DNA of 64,000 nucleotides from positions 62,001 to 126,000 of the forward strand of contig CAXKVR010000004.1 of assembly GCA_964058845.1 (NCBI GenBank), in the 5' to 3' direction. The notes below the pieces were generated by a model, which was not told the origin of the DNA, did no database searches, and saw only the letters and a program-made list of their open reading frames with translations. Positions 1 through 9,905 of the stretch are shown in pieces (position 1 is the first letter of the stretch; every line of letters starts with the position of its first letter). The position numbers and the translations under genes are program-made. This stretch comes from Carex sylvatica (taxonomy: Eukaryota; Streptophyta; Magnoliopsida; Poales; Cyperaceae).

Positions 1-156
1 ATTATATTACATATATGCTCAACGTCGGATTAAGATTCAACATATTGCTCTAAAACTATCAATAATTTATGTAACTTCTTTTTTAAAAGGAAAACAAGAT
101 AGTAATTTCTTCTGTTTCCATCGACCTAGGCACGTTATATATAGGCCAAAATGAAA

Positions 157-262
157 GGGGAGGTAGCACAATTGGCTAGAAAAAAGTCTTAGAATTATTG
201 TATTCAAAGGTCGAGAGTTTGATTCCCCTTCAAGACTTCGCACCTTCTGCGAAGGTTTAAAA
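157..262 (+). repeat. Probable tRNA-derived SINE relic
   Basis: A stretch resembling an RNA polymerase III internal promoter. A box-A-like TAGCACAATTGG lies at 164-175 and a box-B-like GTTTGATTCC at 217-226, about 40 bp apart, as in tRNA-derived SINEs. A short A-run follows near 258-267. I could not fold a complete cloverleaf, so this is not called a tRNA gene. No target-site duplication was identified. Confidence 0.45.
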
Positions 263-359
263 AAAAATATATGCGAGGCATTTTTATTGCAAAAATTTAA
301 CATGAATAAGGTTAGCGTGCTACATATTACTCTTTTAAAAATTTATTAGATATGTTTCG

Positions 360-1018
360 ACAACAAATTCAAATTGTTGAAACTGATATACTCCACGAGT
401 GATGCACTTACATGCAAAGATTATATATATATATATATTTTAATTAAGGGAAATTTGTGTCCATGCCACTACAAAACTTCTAATTTTGAAAAATGCCACT
501 ACATACTTTGAATTCACGCCAATGCCATCACAAAGTTGGTTTACTTCTAATTTTGCCATTATTATACAATTTTTATACTATTTTGATTAAAAAATGATAA
601 TAGCATAACTGTGCATTCATTTTAATTGAGGGGTATAATCGGAAATACAAAAATACGTATTTCAAAACAGAATTTCTCAGATTATTTTTAATCAAAATAG
701 TATAAAAATTGTATAATAATGGCAAAATTAGAAATAAACCAACTTTGTGATGGCATTGGCGTGAATTCAAAGTATGTAGTGGCATTTTTCAAAATTAGAG
801 GTTTTGTAGTGGCATGGACACAATTTTCCCTTTAATTAATTTAGTGTAAATTCAAATGGTAAAAAAAAAATAAAGATCTATAAGTTAATTTTAATGCATT
901 TATTTTTTATTTTTTTATCACTTGATTTTATACTAATTGAATGCAAAATTAAAAAAAATTATATGTAAATACATCACGTGTAAAGTAGATCGATTTTAAC
1001 AATTTAAATTCGCTGTTT
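360..1018. mobile_element. MITE relic (family of 43187-43598), split by a nested MITE
   Basis: The outer parts (about 360-438 and 840-1018) are inverted copies of each other. Both contain the GATGCA...ACATG and TCAAATTGTTGAAA-type segments that also occur in the intact MITE at 43187-43598. The terminal bases of that family (GAGTAGAACTAGGGTG) are no longer recognisable here. The middle is occupied by a separate inverted-repeat element at 448-830. Confidence 0.6.
448..830. mobile_element. 383-bp Mutator-type MITE, nested
   Basis: A near-complete palindrome. The left end GGGAAATTTGTGTCCATGCC pairs with the right end GGCATGGACACAATTTTCCC, and the arms extend about 140 bp. It is flanked by a perfect 9-bp duplication TTTAATTAA (439-447 and 831-839), which is the Mutator-superfamily target-site size. 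No coding capacity. It sits inside an older MITE relic. Confidence 0.85.
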
Positions 1019-1258
1019 GAAGTGTCTATTCAATAGAATTTTAAGAAAGATACCACAACTGATGCGGGGTAACTCGAAGAGGGCTTCAAAGTGGGCTCGT
1101 CTTGCTCGAGATCATAGGCTGAGATGAGAAATTATCTCTGGATTTGGTTGTGATCTTGGAGATATTGTACTCTGACCTATGTGATATCTCTTATGCAAGC
1201 GTGAATAGCTTGAAGTTGGCCCATTTCCTGTTGAAGGAGGAGTTTTATATAGTCTGAC

Positions 1259-2213
1259 CAGGGCCGATCCTGAACATTAGGGGGTCCGGGGCGAGGAAAA
1301 ATTTTGAGGTCTTAATCTAACTCTTATATTTTGAGATCTTCAACAAGCAAATCTCTTAGTTTAGAATCTAAACCATCTCACACTTTAGGATCATATATAT
1401 TTATAGATAACGAAGAATCTAAGCACTCAGACACATGATTAATTTTTTCACTAGTCTTATCTTCAAACACACTTGTTATTTTTTTATTTACCTCATTTTC
1501 ATTTTCATACACATTTGTTGTTTCTTGATTTATCTCATCTTCATTTATCTCATTTTGATTTTGGTTTTCAGATGTATTTCTTGTTTCTTCGTGCACCTCA
1601 CTTTCAAATTGATTTTCCAAAGACACATAATGGTTTAATTTTCTTTCAAAGTTTTTTAATAGAACTTTTTTGGGGTTTTATTTTTTCTTCTCCCTCTCTT
1701 TTTCTGTTTCTTTTTTGCATGATGCATATTTTCTAAGAAGCATTGTTTTAAATTAAAAATAACACAAAATAATAGAAGGATAGAACCTAGGTAATTAAGC
1801 AAAGGCAGTCCAATTCAGAGGATGGGGTCCGCCGCCTTGTCTCACCCAGTCCAGTTGTTGCCGTGCTACCGTCTTAATTTCTTTTTCTCTCGTTTATTAA
1901 TTTACAGAGAAGAAGGATGAAACTAGATTTTTAATTTTTTTTCTTCTACATCGGACCAAAACTAAATTTTTCTTCTTACAACGGAACTAGATTTTCAATA
2001 TTTTGTTGTCGGTTGTTGCGTTGCTTTTGATTTGGTTAGTTATTCAAAACAAGAAATATTTTGGGTGAAGAAACAAAGAAATGAAAAAAAGGAAATAACA
2101 AAAGGATTGTCGGCTGTCGGCTGTTCGTTAAGTTATTCAAACCTTTTTTAAAATTTGAGGCCCAGGGCCATCGCTCTGGGTTCTCTGGGTTCTCTGGGCC
2201 AGGGCCGGCACTG
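1259..2213. mobile_element. hAT element, 955 bp, with a transposase remnant
   Basis: The termini CAGGGCCGATCC (left) and CAGTGCCGGCCC (right, read inward) form a hAT-like inverted repeat, flanked by a perfect 8-bp duplication AGTCTGAC at 1251-1258 and 2214-2221. It carries the N-terminal remnant of a hAT transposase on the minus strand (1378-1626). The rest of the transposase is missing, so the element is non-autonomous. It inserted into the LTR relic beside its TATA-like segment. Confidence 0.85.
1330..1626 (-). pseudogene. Truncated hAT transposase N-terminus
   Basis: An 82-codon acidic, Asn/Glu-rich open stretch (1626 to 1378) ends with the residues SINIYDPKV. The next codon is TGA where plant hAT proteins of the zinc-finger MYM / TTF type normally have Trp in a DIYDPxxW motif. 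Past that stop the same frame continues with DGLDSKLRDLLVEDLK, matching the same family. So this is a hAT transposase fragment broken by a Trp-to-stop change and then truncated. Family assignment is by motif recall; no search was run. Confidence 0.6.
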
Positions 2214-2625
2214 AGTCTGACCTCCATCCTATAAACCGCACCAAGTTGAGCGGCTTTAAAGGATGTCGTGAGATCATGGGATTTTTATAACTGACTTGTG
2301 AACGGTTATGTTGCATAAAGACGACATTTTGCTATCCGGGGCCAAATGGGCTTTTGGCTCGGCCCACATGTCTCGTGTTGTATGAGACCTTCTAATATTG
2401 CAGTTTGAGCTAAGTCATAGACTTTTTATTCTTATTCCGAGTTGACTTTCCAACGAGATTTGAATTCTGATCTTATTCATAACCTATATTAGCATCTAAA
2501 GGATCTTGAGAACATGATCCTATTAACAGCAAATCACTATGCTACAGGTAGGCTAGCCTTTTCCATTTACATTGTATGCACAATAGCATCTTTGAAGTTT
2601 AAAACTTAACCTCCATTGTTAATTT

Positions 2626-2813
2626 TGAAATAAATCTGCTCTGATTCCAAAGAATCGCAGGGACTGCGCGATTTTACATCCACCCTTTTTTTGCTTTGAG
2701 ATATGTACAGAGAAAATAACTGTTTTCGAGATTCGTACATTTCAAAAAATAAATGGTGAGATCTGAAATCGCAGGAACCTGCGATTCTTTGGAATGGCAG
2801 CAGATTTATTTCC
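2626..2813. mobile_element. 188-bp MITE with 9-bp target duplication
   Basis: Inverted ends GAAATAAATCTGCT and ATTCCAAAGAATCGCAGG pair across a short centre. A perfect 9-bp duplication TGTTAATTT lies at 2617-2625 and 2814-2822. A related shortened hairpin is at 51441-51553. No coding capacity. Confidence 0.85.
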
Positions 2814-2904
2814 TGTTAATTTGATCTGTCTTGCAAGATAATCGTACAGGAACAGACTGCCACAGGAGATTTGATTGAATGGTAGTAGGAACCCAAGGAA
2901 ATGT

Positions 2905-3110
2905 GAATTCGTATCCTCTGCATTATCTTTTGAGTTAATGCATCTGTACCGTTCAATCAGCTTTAAAATTCATACGAATTAGATCTACACTAATATTAAA
3001 GATTTATATATTTTAGACGGAAGATCAGATGGACTCCGTTTATAATCGAACGGCCGATATATATTAACTAAAAAAATGCTCTTTTAAGTTAATGCAGACG
3101 ATGCGGGCTC
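2905..3110. mobile_element. 206-bp MITE (family of 19103-19321)
   Basis: The left end GAATTCGTATCCTCTGCATT and the right end, read inward as GAGCCCGCATCGTCTGCATT, form a diverged terminal inverted repeat that continues into TTTTGAGTTAA-like sequence. Flanks AGGAAATGT and AGAAATGT look like a slipped 9-bp duplication. The better preserved relative is at 19103-19321. Confidence 0.75.
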
Positions 3111-3118
3111 AGAAATGT

Positions 3119-3448
3119 TGCGGTACCACTCACAAATATATGTAGGCCCTTTCTATTTTCTAATTTCATGTTATTTAATATAAAGACAGATCTTAAGCGT
3201 CGTACTTAACTGCTATAAATTATTATTTTGCATTTAATAAAGGGATGCCTGAGCCCTGAGGAAATAATTGGTGCCGTGCATTCGCTATCAGCAGTACCCT
3301 GGTGACCTGGTCATGCGGTAGCTATTTTATATTCACTAACTGACAAGTGACAAAAGGTAACATAAACCCTTTCAATTTTTTTTTTTTTTTTAACAAACAA
3401 TATTTAACCCGGATTATGTAGAGAAATCTACATGCAGTTATGACATGA
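3119..3448. other. Intergenic DNA
   Basis: No gene or element boundary seen. Contains a T-run near 3379-3392. Confidence 0.5.
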
Positions 3449-3457
3449 CGATCACAC

Positions 3458-4137
3458 CCGACATTTTTATTTTTATTTATTTTTTAAAATATTTTATTAA
3501 AAATAATCAGAATTTTTATGACTTTTAGAGATGTTTTGGTATGTTAACTAGATGTACAAATTTGGGCTCAGAATGAAATCTTTTAGTAGTTTGGGCAATA
3601 TTTGAGAGCTAATATTTCATGATCTGTTTTGAGATTTTGTATGAAACTTCACAGACATATTCTACAATGTCAAGACTGCATGTCGGTCAATTTTCATGAT
3701 TTTTAGAGATGTTTTGCTATGTTAACCAAAGGTACAAAGTTGGGCTCAGAATGAAACCTTTTAGCAGTTCGGACAATTTTTGAGAGCCGATATCTCACGA
3801 TCTGTTTTGAGATTTTGTATGAAACTTCACAGTCATATTCTACGATGTCAAGACTGCATATCGATCAATTTTTATGATTTTTAGAGATATTTTGGTATGT
3901 TAACAAGAGGTGCAAAAAACCGTTAAAAAAAATCGTAAAAAAAAAATATCGAAGCCGCAAATATTATTTGTGGTTTGGAAACTTAAAAAAAATAAAAATT
4001 GAAACCGCAAATATTATTTGCAGTTTTGACTTTTTAATTGAAATCACAAATAAAATATGCGATTTAGGCATTTTTAAATTTTTTTTGATTATTTTTAATA
4101 AAATATTTAAAAAAATGAGTAAAAATAAAAATGTCGG
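3458..4137. mobile_element. 680-bp Mutator-type element with internal 178-bp tandem repeat
   Basis: The termini CCGACATTTTTATTTTTA (left) and its inverse (right) extend about 65 bp into AAATATTTTATTAAAAATAATC. Flanks CGATCACAC (3449-3457) and CGACCACAC (4138-4146) form a 9-bp duplication with one mismatch. Inside are about 2.2 copies of a 178-bp repeat (see 3518-3912), followed by short stretches containing ACCGCAAATATTATTTG. Small open frames here are by-products of the repeats. Confidence 0.8.
3518..3912 (+). repeat. 178-bp tandem repeat, about 2.2 copies
   Basis: The phrase ATGAYTTTTAGAGATRTTTT starts at 3518, 3696 and 3874, giving an exact 178-bp period. Copies one and two are full length and differ at scattered positions; the third stops after about 40 bp. 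The length is in the range of plant satellite monomers, but it lies wholly between the inverted ends of a foldback element. Confidence 0.85.
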
Positions 4138-4313
4138 CGACCACACGGGCATATTTTATGGGGATTTTGATAAATAAAAAACACAATATTTATACTACAT
4201 AAAATGAACAGTGAGCTCAATTGCGCATATTATTCAAATTTTAATGAAAGGTCAAATAGAGATATATCCTAAGAAAATTAATTGCTCAACACAAAAAAAA
4301 TTATACAGACAAG

Positions 4314-4620
4314 CGTATTCACAGGATTCACAAAATATTCATTTTTTTGTGATGTCGAACTGAACGCTGAATTATTCGGTTGACTGGACTTTGACCGAAT
4401 TAAACTCAAATAATTCGTGAATCCCAAATTTCCCGAATTATTGGCGAATTTTTTTCTGAAATTTTCCTAGAACATTTTTTTTTTCTTTTTGTTCTTTTGC
4501 AGGATTGAAATCATTGGTTTAGATAATTCCGAATCATTCTCAAATTAAACACAAATTATTTCCGAATTATAATTTTTTAACTTCACCGAATTGAACCCGA
4601 ATAATTCATTTGTCACTATG
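4314..4620. mobile_element. 307-bp hAT-type non-autonomous element
   Basis: Flanked by a perfect 8-bp duplication CAGACAAG (4306-4313 and 4621-4628). The ends CGTATTCACA and CATAGTGACA (right end read inward) are weakly inverted. The interior is rich in GAATTATT/AATAATTC motifs. No coding capacity. Confidence 0.65.
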
Positions 4621-4628
4621 CAGACAAG

Positions 4629-5489
4629 TGCTGCATATAGGGTGAAAAGAAAAATGGGAGACATGACCCCAGACATTCCATCACACTTACTCGTCAATGG
4701 CATAATGCATCCATCGGTCCGTATCGGCTATAATTATTGCAGGGAAAATAGATCCAGGTTTTTTTTTTTTTTTTTTCAATTTGAGCCGTCTAGTTGAAAC
4801 ACATATCGAATCAATCCAAAAACCTCATTTAGAATGGTGCATAAAGAAAGATAAGACATTGTACGTAAAGAAAGATAAGAGATTGTAAAAATATTTATTT
4901 TCTCTATATTCTGATTTTGGGCGGTAAAAATCGTTGAATTTGTACACATAATGCACCTCCTCTTTCTTCCTCTCTCTCTCCTTCCAATTTTGTTGCCTTG
5001 GAGCAAGTTAACAAGATCCAATCAGATTAAATTTCCCCTCTTTCCTCCACTCACATTACGTAACCTCTTCTGAAATATAATCTCAAAGCAATCGCATTGG
5101 AATACCTTATATTTTGCTGGTGCAATATATATGCAAAGATTGACCCACTAGAAATCTCTCTTTTTTTTTTTCTTTTTTTTTTTGGAGAGAAATCTATTGT
5201 TTTTTAACTATGAAAGTATGAATGCAAGCTGTCTATTAAATCTGGGTATTGTCGGAAAATGCAAGAGATGAGGAGTCCCAAGACCAAACGAACCTCGAAT
5301 AAAAGAAATCAATCAAGAGCCCGCAAAATCTTGCATTTCCTGAAAGCCCAAAAGGTCCAATAAGGAAAGCAGATATTCCAATAAAAATCTCGCGTCATGG
5401 TCGGATCCCAAGCTACCGGCGGTGAATAGGTAGGTGGAAGTGTTTTCTGACATGCGAGGGGAAGCAAAGAGAAACGCAATCCCAAGACC
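4629..5489. other. Intergenic DNA
   Basis: T-runs near 4760 and 5160-5182, and otherwise no supported gene, RNA or element boundary. The short open frames do not look coding. Confidence 0.5.
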
Positions 5490-5704
5490 GAGAGTAATGC
5501 TCCTGCTATTTTGTGTTTTTATGCCCTTTTAGCTGTTTGGTTTCAGTTATTCATCCTAGTGTTGATGCCATTTGTAACAAATTATCAGAGTTTGTGTTGT
5601 TCTTTTCTTTCATGAAGTATTGATAATGTACAGGGAACATGCTGTCCGCATCGGCAATAGTCAATTTGTATATGAATATTTTATTAAATGCAGTTTTGTA
5701 TCTC
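5490..5704 (+). pseudogene. Broken genomic copy of AAPT exon 11 with flanking introns
   Basis: This segment is clearly similar to 16020-16277 of the AAPT gene: the end of intron 10, exon 11 and the start of intron 11. Shared landmarks are CCTGCTATTTTGYRTTTTTATG, TGTTCTTTTCTTTCATG and TTTATTAAATGCAGTTT. The exon part lacks about 22 nt, and the acceptor CAG is AAG here. It lies in the same orientation as AAPT about 10.5 kb upstream. Because introns are included it came from genomic DNA and not from a spliced transcript. Confidence 0.85.
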
Positions 5705-6256
5705 TGACCCTCCACAATCATACAAGGCTATCCAAAAAATTTATGATGACATATCTATTTAGTAAGCCTGGAATAGATACTAGAATTTAGAAAGAAAATA
5801 CTCCAACCAATTTATAGCCATACTTCCATTGAAAGGTAGGTTGCATTCTTCAGACTCCCCCCACTTGAAGACAAGGGAGGTGCACATGCTTAATTGTAAA
5901 GCCATACATCACCTTGGAAGTATTCTACCACTGATTTCATGTTCATCTGGCCATCTATGGAGAAACTATTTGAGGTAAGAAGGGCAGGGAGGGAGATAGT
6001 AGAGAGAGGGAGACAGAGAAAAGTGAACAGTTAGTTGAAATATATTAACGGGAAATAAAGAAATTGGAACTTGGGAATTGGAAATACATACATGAGTTCA
6101 TGGTTTGGTTGGGATGTCAGACCAAAGATTCGGTACGTGCCCCTCAAATTTCCTCTGTAACCTCAACTTTTACCCCTCTCAGAGCTCTCTTTATCTGATT
6201 GATAGAAAATCAATAAGAACTCAAGTTTAACCTTTCTGTAACAGCACAAAAAAAAA
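5705..6256. other. Intergenic DNA
   Basis: No supported feature. Contains a GAGA-rich stretch near 5990-6020. Confidence 0.45.
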
Positions 6257-6514
6257 GAACTCGGTTAATCATCAAGATATTACCTTGATTCAATCAATGC
6301 ATCAGACAATGGCCTGGATATCACATCCTTCCCTAATATATGTGCTACAAATTCATCACTGGAAGGGGTTCGATGAAGGCAGTGAAGAACTCGGTTAATC
6401 ATCAAGATATTACCTTGATTCAATCAATGCATCAGATAATGGCCTGGATATCACATCCTTCCCTAATATATGTGCTATAAATTCGTCACTGGAAGGGGTT
6501 CGATGAAGGCAGTG
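6257..6514. repeat. 130-bp direct tandem duplication
   Basis: 6257-6386 and 6387-6514 are nearly identical, differing at a handful of sites. On the minus strand each copy encodes the same phrase, CLHRTPSSDEF followed by AHILGKDVISRPLSDALIES, and ends at AATCAAG-GTAATA, which looks like a splice donor. A matching acceptor-like CTTTCTCCAG precedes the downstream copy (minus strand, near 6525). I do not recognise the protein. It may be a duplicated exon of a decayed minus-strand gene, or 3' transcript sequence of the FRS gene. Confidence 0.75.
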
Positions 6515-7561
6515 GATGACATGTCTGGAGAAAGAAAAACAAAATACTTGAGCAGAAGTTTCAAAAAGAAGATGAAATAAGTTTTGTAATGAAAAATTCC
6601 CTTTACCAATATTAAGTGAGAAACCCATCTGTGTGGGCCGGATACTCTGGTAAAAGCCATAATCAAAAGAGAATTTTAAAAACAGTAATGCATGAAATTA
6701 CTCTTTAAAAAAAAACAATTGCACCGCATGTAAACTTCCAATAGTACTTGTTATTCAAATACTCAAAAGGGTAAATCCACATATAATAAATTTTATAGTT
6801 CAATACAGAAGGATTTATTTGTAGAAACCAAAACAGGAATGACAGAAGCTTAAAGTTTTACATGAGCAATTTATCAAAAGACTTCAAACTAGTACACATG
6901 CAGACTCAATGAACTGGAAAACACACAAGTTACAAAAAAGACCACAATGAACTGTATCTCACAATAATAATTGACCTAAAATTTCTAAATTCTGTAACAT
7001 GAGCACAACCATGTTATTCATTCAAGAAGAAACTTGCTCAGCTTGCTGTTGTATAATGAGAAATAACAGACATGTTTTTTTTTTTCATTATTAAAATTAA
7101 ATTGAGAAAATTAATTTCACTTATTATGTCAATATAGTTTATTATGTGGGTTCAAAGGTAATGCAGTAAAGTTACAATAGTAATAACTGTTTACGAGACT
7201 AATTAAACTTAGAGAAATGAGGCAATCTTTTATTCATAACTGGTGAACTTTTAATTGAACAACCTTATTACATAAAGGCGGATTTTGGTTAATTGAGAAC
7301 TTAGAAGTACAAATAAAGTTCTTTGAAATTTCGGGAGACGAAATATTTGATTTCGTAGTTCTACAATGGCACACAAGAAAATCCACCAGTATTAAATTGC
7401 CTAAAGTCAGAATGAAAATCAGTGCCGGTTTTGAAGAAACATTACAAATACAAAAATACAGAAGACTTTAATGTGTAGCAATTGTGTTAAATCAGACAAG
7501 AAACCAGTAGTTAGACCACCTGTCCCAAACAAAAAACACACCTTGCCTCAAGCAAAGAGCA
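6515..7561. other. 3' flank of the FRS gene
   Basis: AT-rich DNA downstream of the minus-strand FRS stop codon. It probably includes the FRS 3' untranslated region, but no end could be placed. One exon-like stretch with a GTAAAG donor reads on the minus strand near 6606-6660 but does not join in frame to the duplicated segment below it. Confidence 0.4.
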
Positions 7562-9550
7562 TCACCACATTTGTACCTTTCCTAAGACGCTCGGCTCGCA
7601 TCTAGCAAAGCTCGCCTCAAACCCTACAATCTCTCTCAGAACCTTTCTTATGACCTCCTTTGCAATTTTATAACAATCTGGGGAAGTTGCACCTTTCTCC
7701 ACACACCTCATTGCATCTCTCACCAAGTCATGGTACCGCATACTCACAGAGTTCTCATGACAGCTCTCCTGTCCTGGATCCTGCAACTCCGGGTCAGGTC
7801 CCATCTTGGATATCCGGGTCCACCTTTTGGTAATGCAGTGATCCGGCAAGAGAATGACGCCTGTTAAGAAAAACACTGCCAGCACATGCCTGCATAGGAT
7901 TCCAGAGAGAGAGAATTTGTTGCAATTGCACCATGCCTTCTTCTCTGCTGGGCTGAAGAACACAGTATACCGGTAATGGGTATGGGTTGTCTCCCCCACC
8001 CGCTCCACTGAGTACTTGCTGTAGGGCCCGTCCTGGATCTTTACTGGGTAGTGATGCAGTGACTCCACCAGTTCAGATTGGAAAATTTCAAAGGTTTCTT
8101 TTGTATAGGCACTAGTAGCTTGCTTTTCCATGATCATGTCTGTTTTCAAAACTGGTTCGGGGTGCAAAACGGTACTTTCACACTGAGCTTCCTTTTCACA
8201 TCTAGATTCCATCAACTCATCAACCTTGATAAGGAAATTGGTTAAAGAAACCTTACTGGTACCAAAGTGGCCCCGGCACAATCTGTTGATGCTTTCTGGT
8301 CGCTTAATGGTAGAGAGCTCTGCAAAGAAAGAAGTTGTCAGATGGGCCGGAACCCACTTGTTGCGAATCCCATATAAAAAACCTAGCCACTCATTTTCTC
8401 TCAGGTCATACTTATCCACAAGCGATCTCCAACAAACTTCAAATATGTCGACAGTATCCGGCTCATTTACACACCTCTTTATCTCCTCATGCAATGTCGG
8501 GAACTTGAAATACAGATCAGACAACTTGTTCTTGCACCTGGAGAAAATCCGCCATCTACAAAACCGGTGGTATGTTTGCGGAAAAACTGCTGCAACTGCA
8601 CTTGCAAGTGAGCTCCCTTGATCAGTGGTTACTGATATTGGGTGTCTTTTACTCATAGCAGTTAACCAGGTCTCAAAAATCCATCCAAAACCAGACTCAG
8701 TCTTATCCAAAATCAATGCATAGCCAAAGGCAACCATTTCACCATGCTGGTTTGCACCTGAGAAAAGTGCAAGAGGAGGCATATTGTCGTTTTGCATGTA
8801 AGTCGTGTCAAAGGTGAGAGCATCACCAAAATAAGTGTACAAAACCCTGGCTTTTGCATCGATCCAAACAACATTTGTGACGCAATTTGTAGAATCCGCC
8901 TGGATTGCATAGAAAAACCCCTTATTCTTTAATTGCATTCTTTTAAAGTAGTCTAGTAGATTCCGTGCATCACCATCCTCGCCAAAAACCTTCCTTCTCA
9001 TCTCATTTAAAAGGTTTTGCTTTTGTATATACTTACTCGAGAGACAGTGCAGTTGGAGCTCACGAACCCGATCCGGGCTCACTACCACGTGAGTATGCTC
9101 CGAGACAAGTTTATTGACAACCCATTTCTCCGGTCCACGGCGTACCACTTCCATCAAGGCAGGGCACCCATCCCGAATTGAAAGTCGCTTCCTTTTCTTC
9201 TTAGCTGTCAATTCAGGAGTGGTTTTCTTCTTGTGGTGGCCTTCTTTTAGGCAAACAAACCGTTTCATGACAAGCACTTCGGCTCCTTTCCTGCGCTCAG
9301 TGCGGGACCGTGCCACTCTGATACCAAACCCTAGTTTTTGCGCATATGCATTGTAGAAGGCTCGTGCAGCTGAGTCAGAGTCAAACTCCATGCCCAGGTA
9401 CGGTTCTTGGTATTGTGACTTGCCATCAATTTCAGAAGAAATTGGATCATTGGAGTTGGAGATACGGGTAGCGAAATTGCTAGATTGCTCCGCTTCGAGA
9501 CCTGTGAGGTCGTCGATTGAATGGTCTTCTTCACTTGACGAATAGTCCAT
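7562..9550 (-). CDS. FAR1-RELATED SEQUENCE (FRS) transcription factor
   Basis: An intact 662-codon single-exon gene of the FHY3/FAR1 family, plant nuclear regulators domesticated from a Mutator-like transposase. Residues 50-154 form the FAR1 DNA-binding domain with a WRKY-GCM1-type zinc finger (C100, C129, H152, H154). A basic KKKRKR stretch at 117-122 could be a nuclear localisation signal. A MULE transposase domain spans about 225-425, and D248, D310 and E419 occupy DDE-like positions. A SWIM zinc finger follows at 541-555 (C541, C543, C553, H555). The start was chosen because it gives a full N-terminus ahead of the EPYLGMEF segment, and a TATA motif lies about 85 bp upstream. The length is normal for the family. 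The exact FRS orthologue cannot be named without a tree. No TIRs flank it, so it reads as a host gene, unlike the decayed MULEs at 58-64 kb. Confidence 0.93.
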   Translation of the reverse strand: MDYSSSEEDHSIDDLTGLEAEQSSNFATRISNSNDPISSEIDGKSQYQEPYLGMEFDSDSAARAFYNAYAQKLGFGIRVARSRTERRKGAEVLVMKRFVCLKEGHHKKKTTPELTAKKKRKRLSIRDGCPALMEVVRRGPEKWVVNKLVSEHTHVVVSPDRVRELQLHCLSSKYIQKQNLLNEMRRKVFGEDGDARNLLDYFKRMQLKNKGFFYAIQADSTNCVTNVVWIDAKARVLYTYFGDALTFDTTYMQNDNMPPLALFSGANQHGEMVAFGYALILDKTESGFGWIFETWLTAMSKRHPISVTTDQGSSLASAVAAVFPQTYHRFCRWRIFSRCKNKLSDLYFKFPTLHEEIKRCVNEPDTVDIFEVCWRSLVDKYDLRENEWLGFLYGIRNKWVPAHLTTSFFAELSTIKRPESINRLCRGHFGTSKVSLTNFLIKVDELMESRCEKEAQCESTVLHPEPVLKTDMIMEKQATSAYTKETFEIFQSELVESLHHYPVKIQDGPYSKYSVERVGETTHTHYRYTVFFSPAEKKAWCNCNKFSLSGILCRHVLAVFFLTGVILLPDHCITKRWTRISKMGPDPELQDPGQESCHENSVSMRYHDLVRDAMRCVEKGATSPDCYKIAKEVIRKVLREIVGFEASFARCEPSVLGKVQMW

Positions 9551-9584
9551 TTAGTTGGAACCAAATAGCAAGAATGAAAAAAAT

Positions 9585-9905
9585 TAAAGCTACACAGGTA
9601 CTGGTATCAGGTACTTGTTAATAGAAGGGATTAGGTTTTATAAGAGGGGGGAGTCCGGTCTGGAAGAAGTGAAGAGAGACTGATCTGGGAGAGGGGAGAG
9701 GAATCCTTTTCACCCCAGGTACCTGACGAATCCGTATCCTCTCAGGTATTGCAGAGGATCACTCTAACTTTACGGCTTATACCAGTATTTTTGGGATTTG
9801 AGATTCGTGCCAAGTTCAAAAAAACGGTTCAGATCTAGTAATTGTAAAATATTCCCTTATCAGGTATTGGAGAGATGTGAATTCGGTACCTGACCCGAGC
9901 AAATT
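9585..9905. promoter_or_regulatory. FRS upstream region with repeated GGTAC/CAGGTA motifs
   Basis: CAGGTAC or CAGGTATT phrases recur at about 9595, 9608, 9716, 9743 and 9859, and GGTACCTGAC occurs twice (about 9718 and 9886). One block (about 9731-9761) places GTATCCTCT and AGAGGATC 9 bp apart, like the two outer tips of the 19103-19321 MITE family joined together. The role is unknown. Confidence 0.4.
9636..9642 (-). promoter_or_regulatory. TATA box candidate for the FRS gene
   Basis: TTTTATA on the plus strand reads TATAAAA on the minus strand, about 86-92 bp upstream of the FRS start codon. Position and motif are plausible; no transcript data. Confidence 0.45.

Larger units (their letters stand above)
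1060..2530 (+). mobile_element. LTR retrotransposon LTR relic, interrupted by a hAT element
   Basis: The two parts 1060-1258 and 2222-about 2530 resemble the LTR at 35394-36033. Both start TGATRCGGG, both carry ATATTG-ACTCTGACCTAT, a TTTATATAGT-TGACC segment that looks like a TATA region, and a shared end near TTGARAACATGAYCC. The 3' boundary is approximate and no target duplication was found. The region between the two parts is a hAT insertion. Confidence 0.55.

Noticed and set aside
164..226. tRNA gene call
   Set aside because: Box A and B words are present but no complete acceptor stem or anticodon arm could be folded, so it is kept as a SINE-like relic.
7562..9550. Active MULE transposon instead of a host FRS gene
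   Set aside because: No inverted ends or 9-bp duplication flank it, the frame is fully intact, and the architecture is that of FHY3/FAR1 proteins.
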